Shown piece after piece: positions 33,901-45,477 of a stretch of 64,000 nucleotides of DNA. The position numbers and the translations under genes were made by a program. Every line of letters starts with the position of its first letter. Position 1 is the stretch's first letter. The DNA lies in contig OZ017746.1 of assembly GCA_963969365.1 (NCBI GenBank), positions 744,001 to 808,000 on the forward strand. Reading direction: 5' to 3'. The notes beneath the pieces were generated by a model, which was given only the letters and a program-made list of their open reading frames with translations, was not told the origin of the DNA and made no database searches. This DNA is from Asterochloris sp. CNOR1 (Eukaryota > Chlorophyta > Trebouxiophyceae > Trebouxiales > Trebouxiaceae).

Positions 33901-36900
33901 AGTGTGGCTGGCTGAGTACGCTGTCCTGAGCTGCTGAGGCTGAGGCGCCCAGGGGCCCTCGTGAATAAAAACCCCTTCGTGCCCTCTGCGCAGCGAGGCG
34001 CCATCTGAACACCTGCATGTTCCTTTGCCCTGCAGGGATGACCAGCATGCACAGACAAGGCCTTGATGGAAGTCCTGCCCTGTCCCCTTCCTGCACAGCC
34101 AGCCATCATCATCACACCACCTGCACGGCCTCTGCCCTGCAGGATCATGGGCCTGGGCAAGGACACGGCCTGGCTGGACATCCTGCCCGAGGTGATCAAG
34201 AACTATGGGCAGGCCGTGCAGTATGGGCACCGCCAGATCTTCCAGGCGCTGCCCCGCCTGTTGACCCTGTGGACTGGCTTTGGCGAGGAGATGGTGAGGG
34301 AGCAGATTGGCAAGGTGCGATGAATAATCTTGGGTGATCCCGTTATGTGTAGCCGCCACTTTGCATTTGAACCACCTTCAGAACTGGAACCTGCAGCAAG
34401 GCACTTGGATGCAGTGGGTGCCCCAGCCTACATGTGGGCTGCCATCGCTCAGATTGCACCCTGCAGCAGCACGTGTCCCTGCTCTCAGGATGGACAGCTG
34501 GCCAGTCTGGCTGGTTGACATCTCAGATGTCAACGAGGCCAGCAGGCTCAAGCTGTCACTCACTCACTGTGCAGCAATCTGGCTCTGCATCTGCCATGGC
34601 AATGTGCTGCTTACTGACTGGAGCGCCTGCCACCTGCAGGCCCAGAACCAGCTGCAGGAGTGGAAGAAAACCTTTGCCGTCATCCAGCAGCACATGGGCA
34701 CCTTCCTCAACAAGCTGCCCCCCTACGTGTGGCTCACTGTGCTCTCACAGCTGACCTCCCGTGTCTGCCACTCAAACATGGACGTGGCCACCGTGAACAA
34801 CAAGATTCTGCTGCGCGCAGCTCTGGCATACCCCCAGCAGGTGATCAGTACCCAGGTGGCATCATGACCTGCCAGGCTGGGGTGTGCATGGGCTAACCCC
34901 CAGCTGGCAAGCTGTTGTCAGATTGAGGCCTGACCTGCCTGCATGGTGCGATGCTGATGATTCCCCCCGCCATGCTCTGAATGGGCTTGCAGTCTGTCTC
35001 TTCCACAAGGGTTGCAGGTGTATGCATCGCTGAGATGTTTCAAGCAATTTATGATCCCCTTGCTAACAGCCAGTCTCTGCTTTGGCTCTGCAGGTTGCAA
35101 GCGAGATGACAGCTGTGCTCTGCTGCCCTCTGCAATTCTACTTCTGCTTAGCAAATGAGTCCAATCAGTCCCAGGTCAAGTGCTTGCAGCGTGTTGAGTC
35201 TGCAGCATGCGCCCTGCAGGTGCTCTGGGCCCTGATCGCTGTCAAAAACAGCAGCTCTCAGGAACGCTGTAAGGCAGGCACCAGAATCTTCGACCAAGTC
35301 CGCAAGCAGGCGCCTGCAGGGGATCTGGCACGAATGGTGGTGGAGGAGCTGCCTGCAGTGGTGGACCAGCTAATATCATGTGCCAACTTTGATTCAAACA
35401 AGGCATCGTGAGACATAGGTTGTGCACAAGTTTTTGTAGATCTGCGCCCTGCTGTCATGTTGATGCATGCCTGGCTGTGGTGGAGCGGCATGACGCAGCT
35501 GCAGCAGCTGCAGCGTGCAGTTGGTCCAACAGGATCAGATTGCAGCGGCTCCGTGCAGCGGGGACGCCCACTCCTCTTCTTTTGCACTTGTTGCACCTGG
35601 TGGAGCAGGAGGTGGCTCCCTGACGAACCATACGAGAATGTTGTTTGGCAATTGAAGCGGCCCCTGCAGGCGCCACTTCATGCGCTGCGCTCAGTCAAGC
35701 GTTTCGTCAGGCCACTTCCTGCCCTCCCTGCCTGCAGTCAGTTCCGCATCAGCCAAAAGCTGCCCACACTGCGGCGGGTGGTACAGAAAAGCCCCAGTGT
35801 GGTCATCCCCTGCCTGGCCAACCTGATGGCCACCCTGCCCGCCAGCGGCCAGTCTGACCCCACGCACATCCCCTTCAGCACAGCCGTGACCATAGTAGAT
35901 ATCAAGGATGATGTGGCAGTGCTCAGATCCCTGCAGCATCCCAAGAAGGTATCGTGCACACACTGCAGTGGGCTGCTCACTGGCCGCCCAGGTCTCTGTG
36001 GCATCCTCAACACTATGGCGTCCGGTGCTGTCATACCTCCCGCCCCTTTGCCTCCAGCAGCTGCATGTCTCATTGCAGCTACATCTCGAATCAGAAGGCA
36101 CCCTCCATGGTGGCTGCTCAGATGAACCAGCAAGACTGTCCTGTATGCAAGCACGTGCTGCATGCCCCTTTCTTCAACGGGTCCCTGCCATGTGTAGTTG
36201 ACTGGTGTGGGCCCCTGCCGCTGGTGAGCAGCTGGGCTGGTGAGCCTTTTCACTGCCCAGTCCTCGCCCTGTATGTTTCACTACTGGGGACCCCACCTGC
36301 AGTCACGCTGTTGTGCAGCATTGGGCGGAAGTGTGGCGCTCCTGCCCTGTATGAGTCACTGCTGTCGGTCCACACCCTGCAGGTCACGCTGGTGGGCAGC
36401 AATGGACGAGAGTACCTGTTCCTGGCCAAACCTAAGGATGACCTGCGCAAGGATGTGCGCATCATGGAGGTGGCCGGCGTGCTGAACAGGCTGTTTGCCA
36501 AGGAGCCCGCCAGCCGCAGGCGCAACCTATACCTACGCAGGTGCTGCATGGTTTGGTTTGAGGGCAACAACAGTCAGTGCACACAAACCTTGTAAGACGC
36601 GAGGTTGCGTTTGCAGGTGGGCAGGTGTCATTCGTGAGGCTTGCCCGGTGCCTACCCTTGCTCCCCGCCACATGTCCTGTATGTTGGCAAACTGCGTGCA
36701 CATCACAGAAAGCATGGGAATGGCATCTTATCTCAGCTCAGTCTCACTCCTTCACACAAAAGCTCCTGCTCAGGGCCCCTTGGCAGCCTGATGTGTGTGA
36801 GTTGACCATATGCTCTGCCAGCATCCCTTATCACAGGCAGTGTGCTGTCTTTTTCGCCATGACTGAGCTTCCACCTCCGGCTGACTGCTGTGTCAACGCC

Positions 36901-39900
36901 CTGCAGGTTCTCAGTAGTCTCGCTGCAGGACAATACTGGCATGATTGAGTGGGTGTACCACACAGAGACCTTCAGGTCGTGCGTCACACAATCGTACAAC
37001 GCCCATGCACTACACCCTGAGAAGCAGCACGGCAGCATTCAGGACTTGTACAACAAGCACCCAAAGGTAGGTGCCGGCTGATGCGCTCATTGACGGCATG
37101 CAGGTGTGCTGCTGCCTGTAATAACAGGGGAGATCCCTTTGCCCTTTGCCTGCATACTTCGGGTTGCAGGTGATGGCATGCATCCTGTGACGCAGGTTGC
37201 ACAGGTTGTGGGCAAGAGTATTGAGACCCTGCAAGGGTCTCGAAACTCAAGGCCAGAATGTGCAACATGCCAAATGTTGGCAGATGTAGGACGTGTGCCG
37301 GGATCCCGCTTGTTGTGCATCACAGCACCGAGTTACATGCCAGCAAAGGGACATGCTCTGCAGACCATGCCCCGCAAGCCACTGATGACCAAGCTCCTCC
37401 CCTTGTACCCTCCAAAGCTGCACAGCTGGTTTCTGGGCAAGTTCCCAGAGCCTGCCACCTGGCAGACGGCCCACCTGGCATTTACGCGCACAGCGGCAGT
37501 GTGGTCGATGGTGAGCTCACGACTGCAACCAGCAGGCTGACCCAGCAGACGCACCTCACCACCCGCAACAAAGGTCCACACCTCAGCAGGCCTGCACTCG
37601 GGCACTGGCAGAATTCTTGTATGGTAAACTGCACAGTGCCAGCCTGCCTTAGCTCCTTTGTGTTGTGTGTGATTCCAGAGCCAAGACCGCTTGGCAAAAC
37701 GCTGCACCTGTGCCTGCAGTGCAGCAGCTGCAGCTACGTGTTGGTGTCTGGAAGGGTCATGCCTAGCAGGCTGTGGGCTGCCAGCAGCTGTCAGGCATGG
37801 CTCCTCACTGGCTGAGCCCTCTTGCACCTCTGTGCTTGCCTGAGCAGAGTGCATAGCCCAAGCCAAAGGTACCACCCAGCGGAGCATGAGCATCCAACAT
37901 GCACACGACTCACTTAGCAGAACCATGCTGCTGTTAGCTCTTGAACTGCTGGAAACAGAATCTGCTGCAGCCCGGATGCCCTCCCTGCCGGGTTGCCAGG
38001 CGGCGCAGGGAAGCCTCCAGCTGCTTACTTATGCTGGTTACTGGACACCAAAGGGGCTTGCCCTTGACTGCGCAGGTGGGCCACATCATGGGCCTGGGGG
38101 ACCGCCACTGCGAGAACATAATGATCGATGCCGCCAGCGGGGACTGCGTGCACATCGACTTCGGCATCATGTTTGACAAGGTGTGGCGGGCAGCTTGCCC
38201 TGAGGGCAGCTGATTCTGAAGTAGCAAGCTGGTGCCCAGCACTGGCTTGAAGCGCCACTCAGGGTCAAATGAGAATCCTGCAACCAGCCTGGCTGTGTGT
38301 GCCTGGCAGTCTGAATGCTGCTGGTGTCTCATACTGGTCTCAGCCATGCACATGCTGCAACGAGCCAGGAGGGCATCCTGATGACCATCTGCCAGACAAG
38401 CCGGGGATTGCGCTGTCTCTGTGTCTGCGGGGTGCTGGGCGCCTTCCATGCTGCCCACACGCTCTGATCGAGTGCTTGTCTTGCCGCCTGCAGCACCTCA
38501 TGCTGCGCATCTGCTCTGGTGCCTGCAAGGTCCGCTTGTGTGTGTCTGTCTTGCTGCTGGCAGCACCTCATGTCAAGCATCTTGCCTGCCACCTGCAGGC
38601 CAGATCTTCAGGGGCTGCCCTATGGCCCTGGGAGTTGCATGCTGATAGCCTGCCTTGCTGCCTGCAGGGTCTGACACTCAATGAGCCTGAGGTGGTGCCA
38701 TTCCGGCTGACCCAGAACATGATTGATGCCTTTGGGGTGGCAGGGGTGGAGGGCGTGTTCAGGAAAACCTGCGAAGTCAGCCTAGAGGTGAGCAGCCTGC
38801 TCTGCAACGAGGTGCCTTCCTGCTTCCCCTGCTTCTCCGGCTTAAGCGAAGGTCTGTCGATTGCCACCAGCTTCAGCTGACATGGTGTCTGTGTTCACTC
38901 CTGAGCAGCAGCCTGAACCTCACCTCTTGCATGCACTGGTACCATGATGCTTATGTGGACCCTGAATCTGGCCTGTGCTGCGGCCGCACCTCAAGCTGAC
39001 ACACCCTGCATGCTCCACCAGGTGCTGCGCAAGCACCGCGACACCATCAACACAATGCTGGAGCCCTGCGTGCATGATCCGATGACGGAGTGGCACACCC
39101 CCACACACACTGCGCGCAGCACCGATGCGGAGGCAGTGGCAAGGGATGCCCTCCGCATTGTGGCAGGTGAGCGCCAAAAGAAACCTTGTCTGGTGTCTGG
39201 GCAGCCTTTGGCAGTCAGGCTTGAGCTTGTGGTGGCCACAAAGTGCTGCTAGCCTTCACGATAAAGCCCCTGGGCGTTTCTCATAGGGCTTTGGCTCATG
39301 GGGCAGCATCCCTGGGTACAGCAGCTGGGCTAAGAAGATGTCAAGCGCTGGTCTTCCACACACCCCGTTGCACTGCAAGGAATGAGTTGTCTGCAGCACA
39401 AGGTGGCAAGCACAACTCTGTTGCCTGCTCATGCTGCAGGGCGGCTGGAGGGAACGCTGCTGGGCGTGGAGTCCATTCCCTCCCTGCCTCTCTCAACTGA
39501 GGGGCAGGCCCACCGCCTCATAGCGGAGGCAACCGACCACGAGAAGCTGGGCCAGGTGAGATGCCCTGAGTTCTCCTCTGGTGCTAGTACCAAGCCAGGC
39601 TGCCCTCTGCCAGTCTCAGGTGGGAGCTGGACTGCTGATGTATGTGTGGTGGCAGCATGTGATAGAGCAGGTCCCCTCGTGGAAGCCCTTGCAGACAATT
39701 TGGAGATGGCAGGCCTGCTACTGAAAGCGCTAGCCCTATCCCAGAGCATTTATTTGACTGCTGCTATCTTTTGCACTGCTTGCCCTGCTGTGATAGCCAT
39801 TATCCCATGTCCGACTGCAGATATAGCTGGCCTGGTTTCGAGGGGCTAGAACCAGGGGCTCCCAGCTCTGCCTCAAGAAGCTGGGATCCATCTCTTTCCT

Positions 39901-39989
39901 CAAACTGCCTACGTCTTGCTCAGCCAGCTGTCAGGATGTGTTGCTTGCCCTGTGCTGCAGATGTACATCTGGTGGATGGCATGGTTCTA
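21957..39989 (+). CDS. ATR: ATR checkpoint kinase (PIKK family)
   Basis: Senses RPA-coated single-stranded DNA (with ATRIP) and phosphorylates replication-stress targets in the nucleus. About 40 exons over 18 kb, starting MAPDAKTVSLGRLL. The N-terminal HEAT region includes a 1-kb exon (22708-23739). The UME region has LSPRSLAMHILPAVLPKLCD, then FINFMERQTRLDFRTFVGNN. FAT segments align in order: QTALFLLPHLVQNALTCGSE, KLEEPDGLGGLVRLRKG, AAWRLGQWGLLDGY, CWLQLAKLCRVNHHHEAAM, REIEPRWEKAFFGLADYQD, YGHRQIFQALPRLLTLW, LTSRVCHSNMD, AYPQQ. The kinase has FLAKPKDDLRKDVRIMEV, FSVVSLQDNTGMIEWV, GHIMGLGDRHCENIM, GDCVHIDFGIMFDK, EPEVVPFRLTQNMIDAF and RKTCEVSLE. The FATC ends LPLSTEGQAHRLIAEATD then MYIWWMAWF, stop 39987-39989. 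The catalytic and metal residues are all present. This order of segments fits ATR rather than TOR, ATM or SMG1. Several introns hold decayed copies of exon edges. Confidence 0.93.
23533..23550 (+). repeat. (CTG)6 microsatellite in ATR coding sequence
   Basis: Six CTG triplets lie in the large fourth ATR exon, read in the GCT frame as an alanine run within the N-terminal HEAT region. Confidence 0.8.
32282..32364 (+). repeat. 41-bp tandem copy across an ATR exon-intron junction
   Basis: AGCTGCACATGCTCCAGGTT begins both copies (32282-32322 and 32323-32364, the second with one extra A before GGTT). The copied unit carries the exon end LQLHMLQ and the GT donor. Confidence 0.8.
33514..33737 (+). 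repeat. Four-copy echo of an ATR splice acceptor and exon start
   Basis: The true acceptor and exon start CTGCAGGGCTGTTCAAGCAG is at 33711-33730 (exon from 33717, GLFKQAREIEPRW). Decayed copies lie upstream in the intron at 33514-33534, 33581-33609 and 33619-33645, all starting CTGCAGGGC and keeping the TTCAA/TGAAGCAGG-like continuation. Confidence 0.7.
34027..34189 (+). repeat. Decayed copy of an ATR exon start in the preceding intron
   Basis: Both copies (34027-34084 and 34134-34189) begin GCCCTGCAGGA/GGAT, continue through CAAGG(A)C...GGCCT and end at TCCTGCCC. The second is the real exon (IMGLGKDTAWLDILPE). Confidence 0.55.
36262..36413 (+). repeat. Tandem copy of the ATR kinase-domain exon start
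   Basis: Copy 1 (36262-36332) and copy 2 (36340-36413) share CCTGTATG-TCACT, a CCACACC(C)TGCAG acceptor and GTCACGCTG...AGCA-TGGGCGGA/TGGACGAGAGT. Copy 2 is the working acceptor and exon (VTLVGSNGREYLFLAKPK). Copy 1 would encode a damaged version (VTLLCSIGRK). Confidence 0.8.
38475..38665 (+). repeat. Repeated acceptor-like blocks before the ATR PI3K C-lobe exon
   Basis: The blocks at 38475-38512 and 38546-38582 share CTTGCCGCCTGCAGCACCTC and the following ATG...GCATCT. Further CCTGCAG blocks follow at about 38585-38600 and at 38652-38667, where the real exon (GLTLNEPEVVPFRL) begins. Confidence 0.6.
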
Positions 39990-40056
39990 AGCCAGTTAGC
40001 TTCATGTACCAAGAGCAGTATATATCTCCTTCAGGTTCAGTTCTCAGTTCCATAAG

Positions 40057-40061
40057 TGTAA
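40057..40061 (+). terminator. Probable ATR polyadenylation signal TGTAA
   Basis: TGTAA, the usual chlorophyte poly(A) signal, lies 68 bp after the ATR stop codon in the gap before the convergent bZIP gene. Confidence 0.45.
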
Positions 40062-40329
40062 AGCAGTTCCGCCTGAATGAATTTGTGCATGCAGTGAGGT
40101 CATTTGTGCAATCTAAACGCATCTTGGGCTTATGTGGTCTTCGAGCATTATCCCCATCAGCTGCAGTACATGTCTCAGGTGGGCACCACTGACAAGCGAT
40201 CATGATGCAGCAACCTGCAGAACCTCTAGCTTCTGGCAGTTTTGAGTGGCTTGGGATGAAGATTGAAGAGGGTTGGTAGTGGGAGGTTTGGGTCAGACTT
40301 GTTGAAGGGCGGGCAAAAGGTGGCGTGAG

Positions 40330-43300
40330 TCAGGCCTGCTGTGGCACCAGCTGTCCTATCTGATCTGCCTGGGTATCTGCAGATTCAGATGCTAGCTGTC
40401 TTGTGACCTTTGCATAGATCTGACTGGCTGTCTCTGCTCCCGCATCAGCAGCAATGCTGTTGGTGATGCCCATCACATCTGCAGCAGGCAGAAATCCGGG
40501 TCAGATAGCTGGACTCTCATGACAGTTGCAGCTTTCTGTCAGTCAAGTATGGCTCAGGTCCAATTGCACAAACATGTGCGAGCTACAAAAGTCTCACCTG
40601 GGAACCATGGATATGCCTGCACAATGACGTTGGCCCGCTGAAACAAGCTCATACAATGACGCCAGGCGCTGTACATGAACTTCAGCAGGAAAGAGCATGA
40701 TTCAGTCGTTATCATCAGATTAACATTGCTTTGCTGACATTGACAAACCAGAAAGCCAAGTCACGATTCCTGCCAGGCAAGCAAGATTTAAACATCTGGC
40801 AGGCGCCTTGTCAGGCCTCACCCCGCAGTTGAGGTTGTGATCTGTCCTAATGTTGGCCTGCAGCTGCTCCAGTGCAGTTGCCAGGGTGACATAGTCGCTG
40901 CCCAAGGCGTGCTGGCACAAAGCCTGGTGATCCTCCATGGCCTGCAGACCGACCAACACAGCAGAGGCTTGGCGTCCAAGAAAATACTGAGCATGTTTCA
41001 GGCAGACAGATACCCAACATCAGACAGCTGTGTCTGCGCCCGGGCTGACAACAAAAGCAGCTGTCCACTGATTGCAAGTCTTGACAGCGACACCAACTTT
41101 AAGTCGATCTGGCTGGCAGGCACCTGTTCCTGCAAAAAGCACAGCCCCAACGGGGAGCAGCCAGTGGCTGGAAGCCCAGTCAGCAGGCACAGGTGGCAGG
41201 ACTCACATGAAGGGTCTGCAGCAGCTTCTGGCGCTCATAGACCACCTTGCTCATCTCGTTCAGGTAGAAGTTGCGGCACTTGAGCAGCTCCTTGCTCTGC
41301 TCTTCCCCTATGTCGAGGGAACGCTGCAGGCGCCAGGGCACAGGGCATGTCAGCGTGAGGCTGTGGAGAGCGCGCGAAAACCAAGACCTCGACCTGGCTG
41401 GGCACAGCACCAAGCCCTTTCCCATCCAGCCGGCACAGTACATTACAGGTCAGAAGACAATGGCTTGAAGCCAAAAGTGCAGCGACTTGGCCAGCACCAA
41501 GGACATAAGTCAGCTTTGGCTGCAGAAAGGGTCAGCAGTGCACACAGCCTCAGCAGAAGGCCACTCCCCGCTGGGCAGCTGACCAGACTTGCTGTGGACA
41601 TCAGACTGGCAGCTGGAGCCCCAGCAAGGTATCGAGCCTGTGCGCACCGTGATGGCCTCCCACCTGGGGGCTCCAGGCCCCCGCGGCGTCATAGTGGCGG
41701 CCTCAATGTTGGTGCTGTGCAGGCCACGAATGGTGACAGGGCTGGCCATGGCCAGACACCCACACACCAGACTGGCCTCTGTGACCATTTGATCGATCTG
41801 GGCCTGCACGGGCGACTTGGGGTCGCCCTTAGCCTCCAGCAGCAGCACCGCGAGCTGGTTCACATAGTCCTGCATGACAGGGACAACCTGCTTCTCGCTC
41901 TGCAGTAGCAGGTCAGGTCTGTGGTGACGAAGGTGCAGCTGCCTGACTGCTGACAGCAGGGCAGGACGAATGTCTCCGCAGACACCAAGCCATGCATGCC
42001 GGGACAGGGCACTGGGCATCATGCAGCCAGTGGCACACAGCAGGATCACCACTGCCAATGACCGGGCACCTGCAGGTCAGCCAGGCGACGCACACAGCAT
42101 TCAGAGGGCAGGCTGTGCGGGGCTCTTGGATGTTTGCCAAGTGCAGACACCACAAGCACTGTTCAGCAGTCCCACCTTCCAGATGTGGGCAACGTCGTCT
42201 CGCGGGAGCTCCTTGACTGCCTCAGCCGTCAGCACAAGGCCTCCGCGCACGCTGATCCGCAGCACAGCCTCAGGGTTGAAACCATTTTGCAAGTCAAATG
42301 CCACAGGGCCCTCAGGGGGCACCTGTGCATGGGCAACCTGCACAGCATCACAGCAGATGAGGGTCAGCTGAGCAGCCACCAGCAGAGGCAAAGCAGAGCC
42401 AGCAGCAGCTGTAGTGCTGGTGTCCACTGCAGTCTGAACATCTCCCTTGAAGCTGATGTACAGTCCAGTACAGCTGCTGCCAGCGCCGATGCAGTAAAAG
42501 CCGCCCTTCCGCCAACAACACACCCAACTAGAGCTGCGAAGACCCCAAGCAGCCAGTGCAGCCCAATCACCTCTATGACCGGCAAAGCTGAGACTGCCTG
42601 CCACGCGACACAAAAGCTGAAACTATTGGACAGGGCCCCCTCACATCTGCGTCCCGTGGCCGGCTGCAATGCAAGAGCAAGCTGCAGACCAGATCAGCCA
42701 CCTCACCTCTGGGCTCTGCGACTGCTGCACAGCCCCCAGCCTGGCCCGACTGAGTTCCTGCTCCCGCATAGCCAGCACCTTTTCCAGCACCGCATTGCGG
42801 TTCTGCAGGGTCTGCTTCTCCAGGCTCATGCGCTCCAGCTTGGTGGATAGCTCCACCTGGCGCTTCTCGCCGTTACACTGCTTGGCCTGCAGCATGAAAT
42901 GCATCTTAGCATCGGCATCTCATCCAGCCCATGTGTTGGTAATCTGAATGCAGCGCGTTCCTGCGATGGCCCTGTGCATCAGCACCAGGTGGCAACAGCT
43001 GCTTGCACGCTGTGGCAGGCATGGCCAGCTGCTGCACTCAAGCACGACACTACTGGCCCAGGGGTCCTTGAGTCAGCAGGCAGATGAGGTCAGCAGGCAA
43101 GTGAAGACAGGAGCCCTCCCTGGAGGCGTGAATGGACTTTGAGGCCCTCCCAGCGCCCCCTTCAGTACTCATGCTGGGCAGCCCCCTGCCAGCAAACAGG
43201 ATAAGGCACCCCTTACCTCTGGCCTCTGCGGTCCATTGCAGAGCAGAACACAAGCTGCAGCTGTCAAGCCCCTGACTTCTGCATGCTGCAGCAGAGTCAT

Positions 43301-45349
43301 GTGTGACACACCAGCTACAGCTGTCAGGCAGGGCCCTGGCTACCAAACCCACACACAGGGCCCACCAGATGGCATGTCAGCCACTGCTTGTTGCGCAGGT
43401 CACTGTGTCCAACCAGGCTGGCCCTCCCTGTGACAGTTAGCAGGCAGGGACAACAATGCAGCTCCTGCAGAACCAACCTTCTGGCGCTCCCGCCACCGTT
43501 TCTGCGCGATCTTGTTCTTCTCACGCATGCGGGCAGCCTTGTCCATTTTGGACAGGCGCCGCTGCTCGGCTGCATGCTCCCGCTTGGCAGCCTGAGCCTC
43601 GCTGGAGTCCTCTGTGGGGGCAGGCTGGTCCTCCCCCCCATGGTCGTCCTCTGAATAGGAGCCCTGCCCAGAGGAGGACCCTTTCAGCGCCTGCGGAAGC
43701 CCAATGTGAGGTGAACCATGATGTGTAGAAGTGCACAGCTGCCATTTGTAAGCCAGACCGGGACAAGGAGTCCCATCATTGTGTAAAAAGCCAGATCAAG
43801 CTCCAGCCCACAAGTTCCTACCATGGTTTCATGCTCTCAACAGGAGGCCCTGCAGTGCTCAAGCCAGGCGCCATGCTAGGTAATCAGTGAGTGCAGCAAA
43901 GAGGACACATCTGCCTGCATAAGAGCCCTGAGGAGTTGTATGAAATAAGGTCAGCCACAACTGCAGCCACAAAACGAAAAGGCAAGCCCCCTTGTTGGTG
44001 CTATGTCAAAGCCCGACGTGGGCCTTGATATTATTGCAGCCATACTGAGGGCTGTCCCTGTGGCATCATTCAACTACAATCTGATCTGGGCTGTAGACAG
44101 CACAGCGCTGCACCAGCATCGCACAGATGACCCAGGTTTTGAGGGACAGTGGGAGCGTATGGCAGCATTGCAGCATAAGACAATGTTGTTACCCAAAGCG
44201 ATGCTTGCTGCTTATGGTTGTATGCAGCAGGTGTAGGGATTCTGGGCTTGAAGACATTGGGCAGACCAAGGCGCTGCAGACTGAGCAGCTGGACAAAGCA
44301 CAACAATTGAGGAGACATTGCGCAGGCCCCCATGATTGACAGAGGGTTGGCGACCCTGTCCAGCGCTGAACAAGTGTGTGACCACATGCAATACAATTGC
44401 CAGCTGGATGTGCGGCGGCACATGACTGATCTACCATCTCATTGCTAGCAGGCAATACATGCTGAAGCAGATGGTGGCACCCACCCACAACATGAGGTTG
44501 CCAATGGCTGGATGGGACCACAATGCAGAGATGGCTTGCCTGCTGCTGTGCAGCCAACTGCTGCTGCAGCATGGCCACACTATCATGTTGCTCGTTGGTG
44601 GTTGTGCTTGCTGTGCCGTCCACTGGGGTGGGCACAAAGGCAAAGGCATTGCCTGGCACGCTGCTGGGAGGCCAGGTATCCTTGCGCTTTTGGCCCACGA
44701 CCTGCATGCCGCCCTGGGCAAAATCGGGCAGGCCCAGGGTGTTCAGGGCCAGGCTAGGGAGTGGCGCAAGATCTGGCAGCCCTTCTGGCAGCCCTGCTGT
44801 GCTTCCTGCTGTCTGCAGGTCTACATTCTGCAGCAAAGTGGCAGGAGGTGAGGTCAGCAGCATGTTGGCACTGAGGTGGCAGCCTCTGCAGCCAGACAGC
44901 CAGGGGAGCTGGCGATGGGTAACAAAGCTGTAGCTGCAGGCTGCGTGGCTCCTGCAGCTGCTTGCAGTGGAGTTGCTGGGGGGTGCTGGGGCAGTGCAAC
45001 AGACAGCCTGGAAAGCAAGTCCACCGCCAGCAGCAGACGTTCCACAACACAACTGAGCTACAAGGATGCTGCGCAAACAATCCCTGATCACACCAGCAGA
45101 TGCTCCTGGCCAAACCAGGTCAGTCTGTGCCCTTGATGCGAGAGCTTCTTCTTCACCTACCTGTGAGCCGTACTCCATGAGTTGAGCCTGGCCAGGAGGC
45201 AGCATCTGCTGTTCTTGCAACAGACAGTCGAGAAAGCTGGCCTCTACCCCGTCCATTGCCTGGCTGGCACCAGGGGAACCAGAGCTTTGCTTCAGTAGGA
45301 ATGAGCAGTCAAATGGCAGGCTGCGCGATCGCTGTCTACTGGATTCCAT
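40330..45349 (-). CDS. bZIP transcription factor
   Basis: About ten exons on the minus strand, start MESSRQRSRSLPFDCSFLLK at 45349 (exon 1 to 45161, phase 0), stop at 40330-40332. Exon 2 from 44827 carries an acidic/Pro/Leu-rich activation-like region (LPDLAPLPSLALNTLGLPDF). The exon 43690-43478 ends in the basic region RMREKNKIAQKRWRERQK, which fits N-x7-R (Asn and Arg eight apart). The exon 42886-42707 gives the leucine zipper (LERMSLEKQTLQNRNAVLEK). The C-terminal part (about 42440 to 40330) is helical and Gln/Leu-rich, with KGDPKSPVQAQIDQMVTEAS and KELLKCRNFYLNEMSKVVYE. It is not a domain I can name, though similar long tails occur in other green-algal bZIPs. It binds DNA as a dimer; the targets are unknown. 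Some exon edges beyond those given are approximate. Confidence 0.8.
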
Positions 45350-45477
45350 GCCTATCTATAACGCAGGCTGAACAAGTTTTGCTGCATTACCCCATGCGAA
45401 CACTTCCCTTCTTTGCAACCTAACAGTCGTCATGATGCAGAGTTTACATCACTCGTCTTGAAGTAGACAAACCAGAT

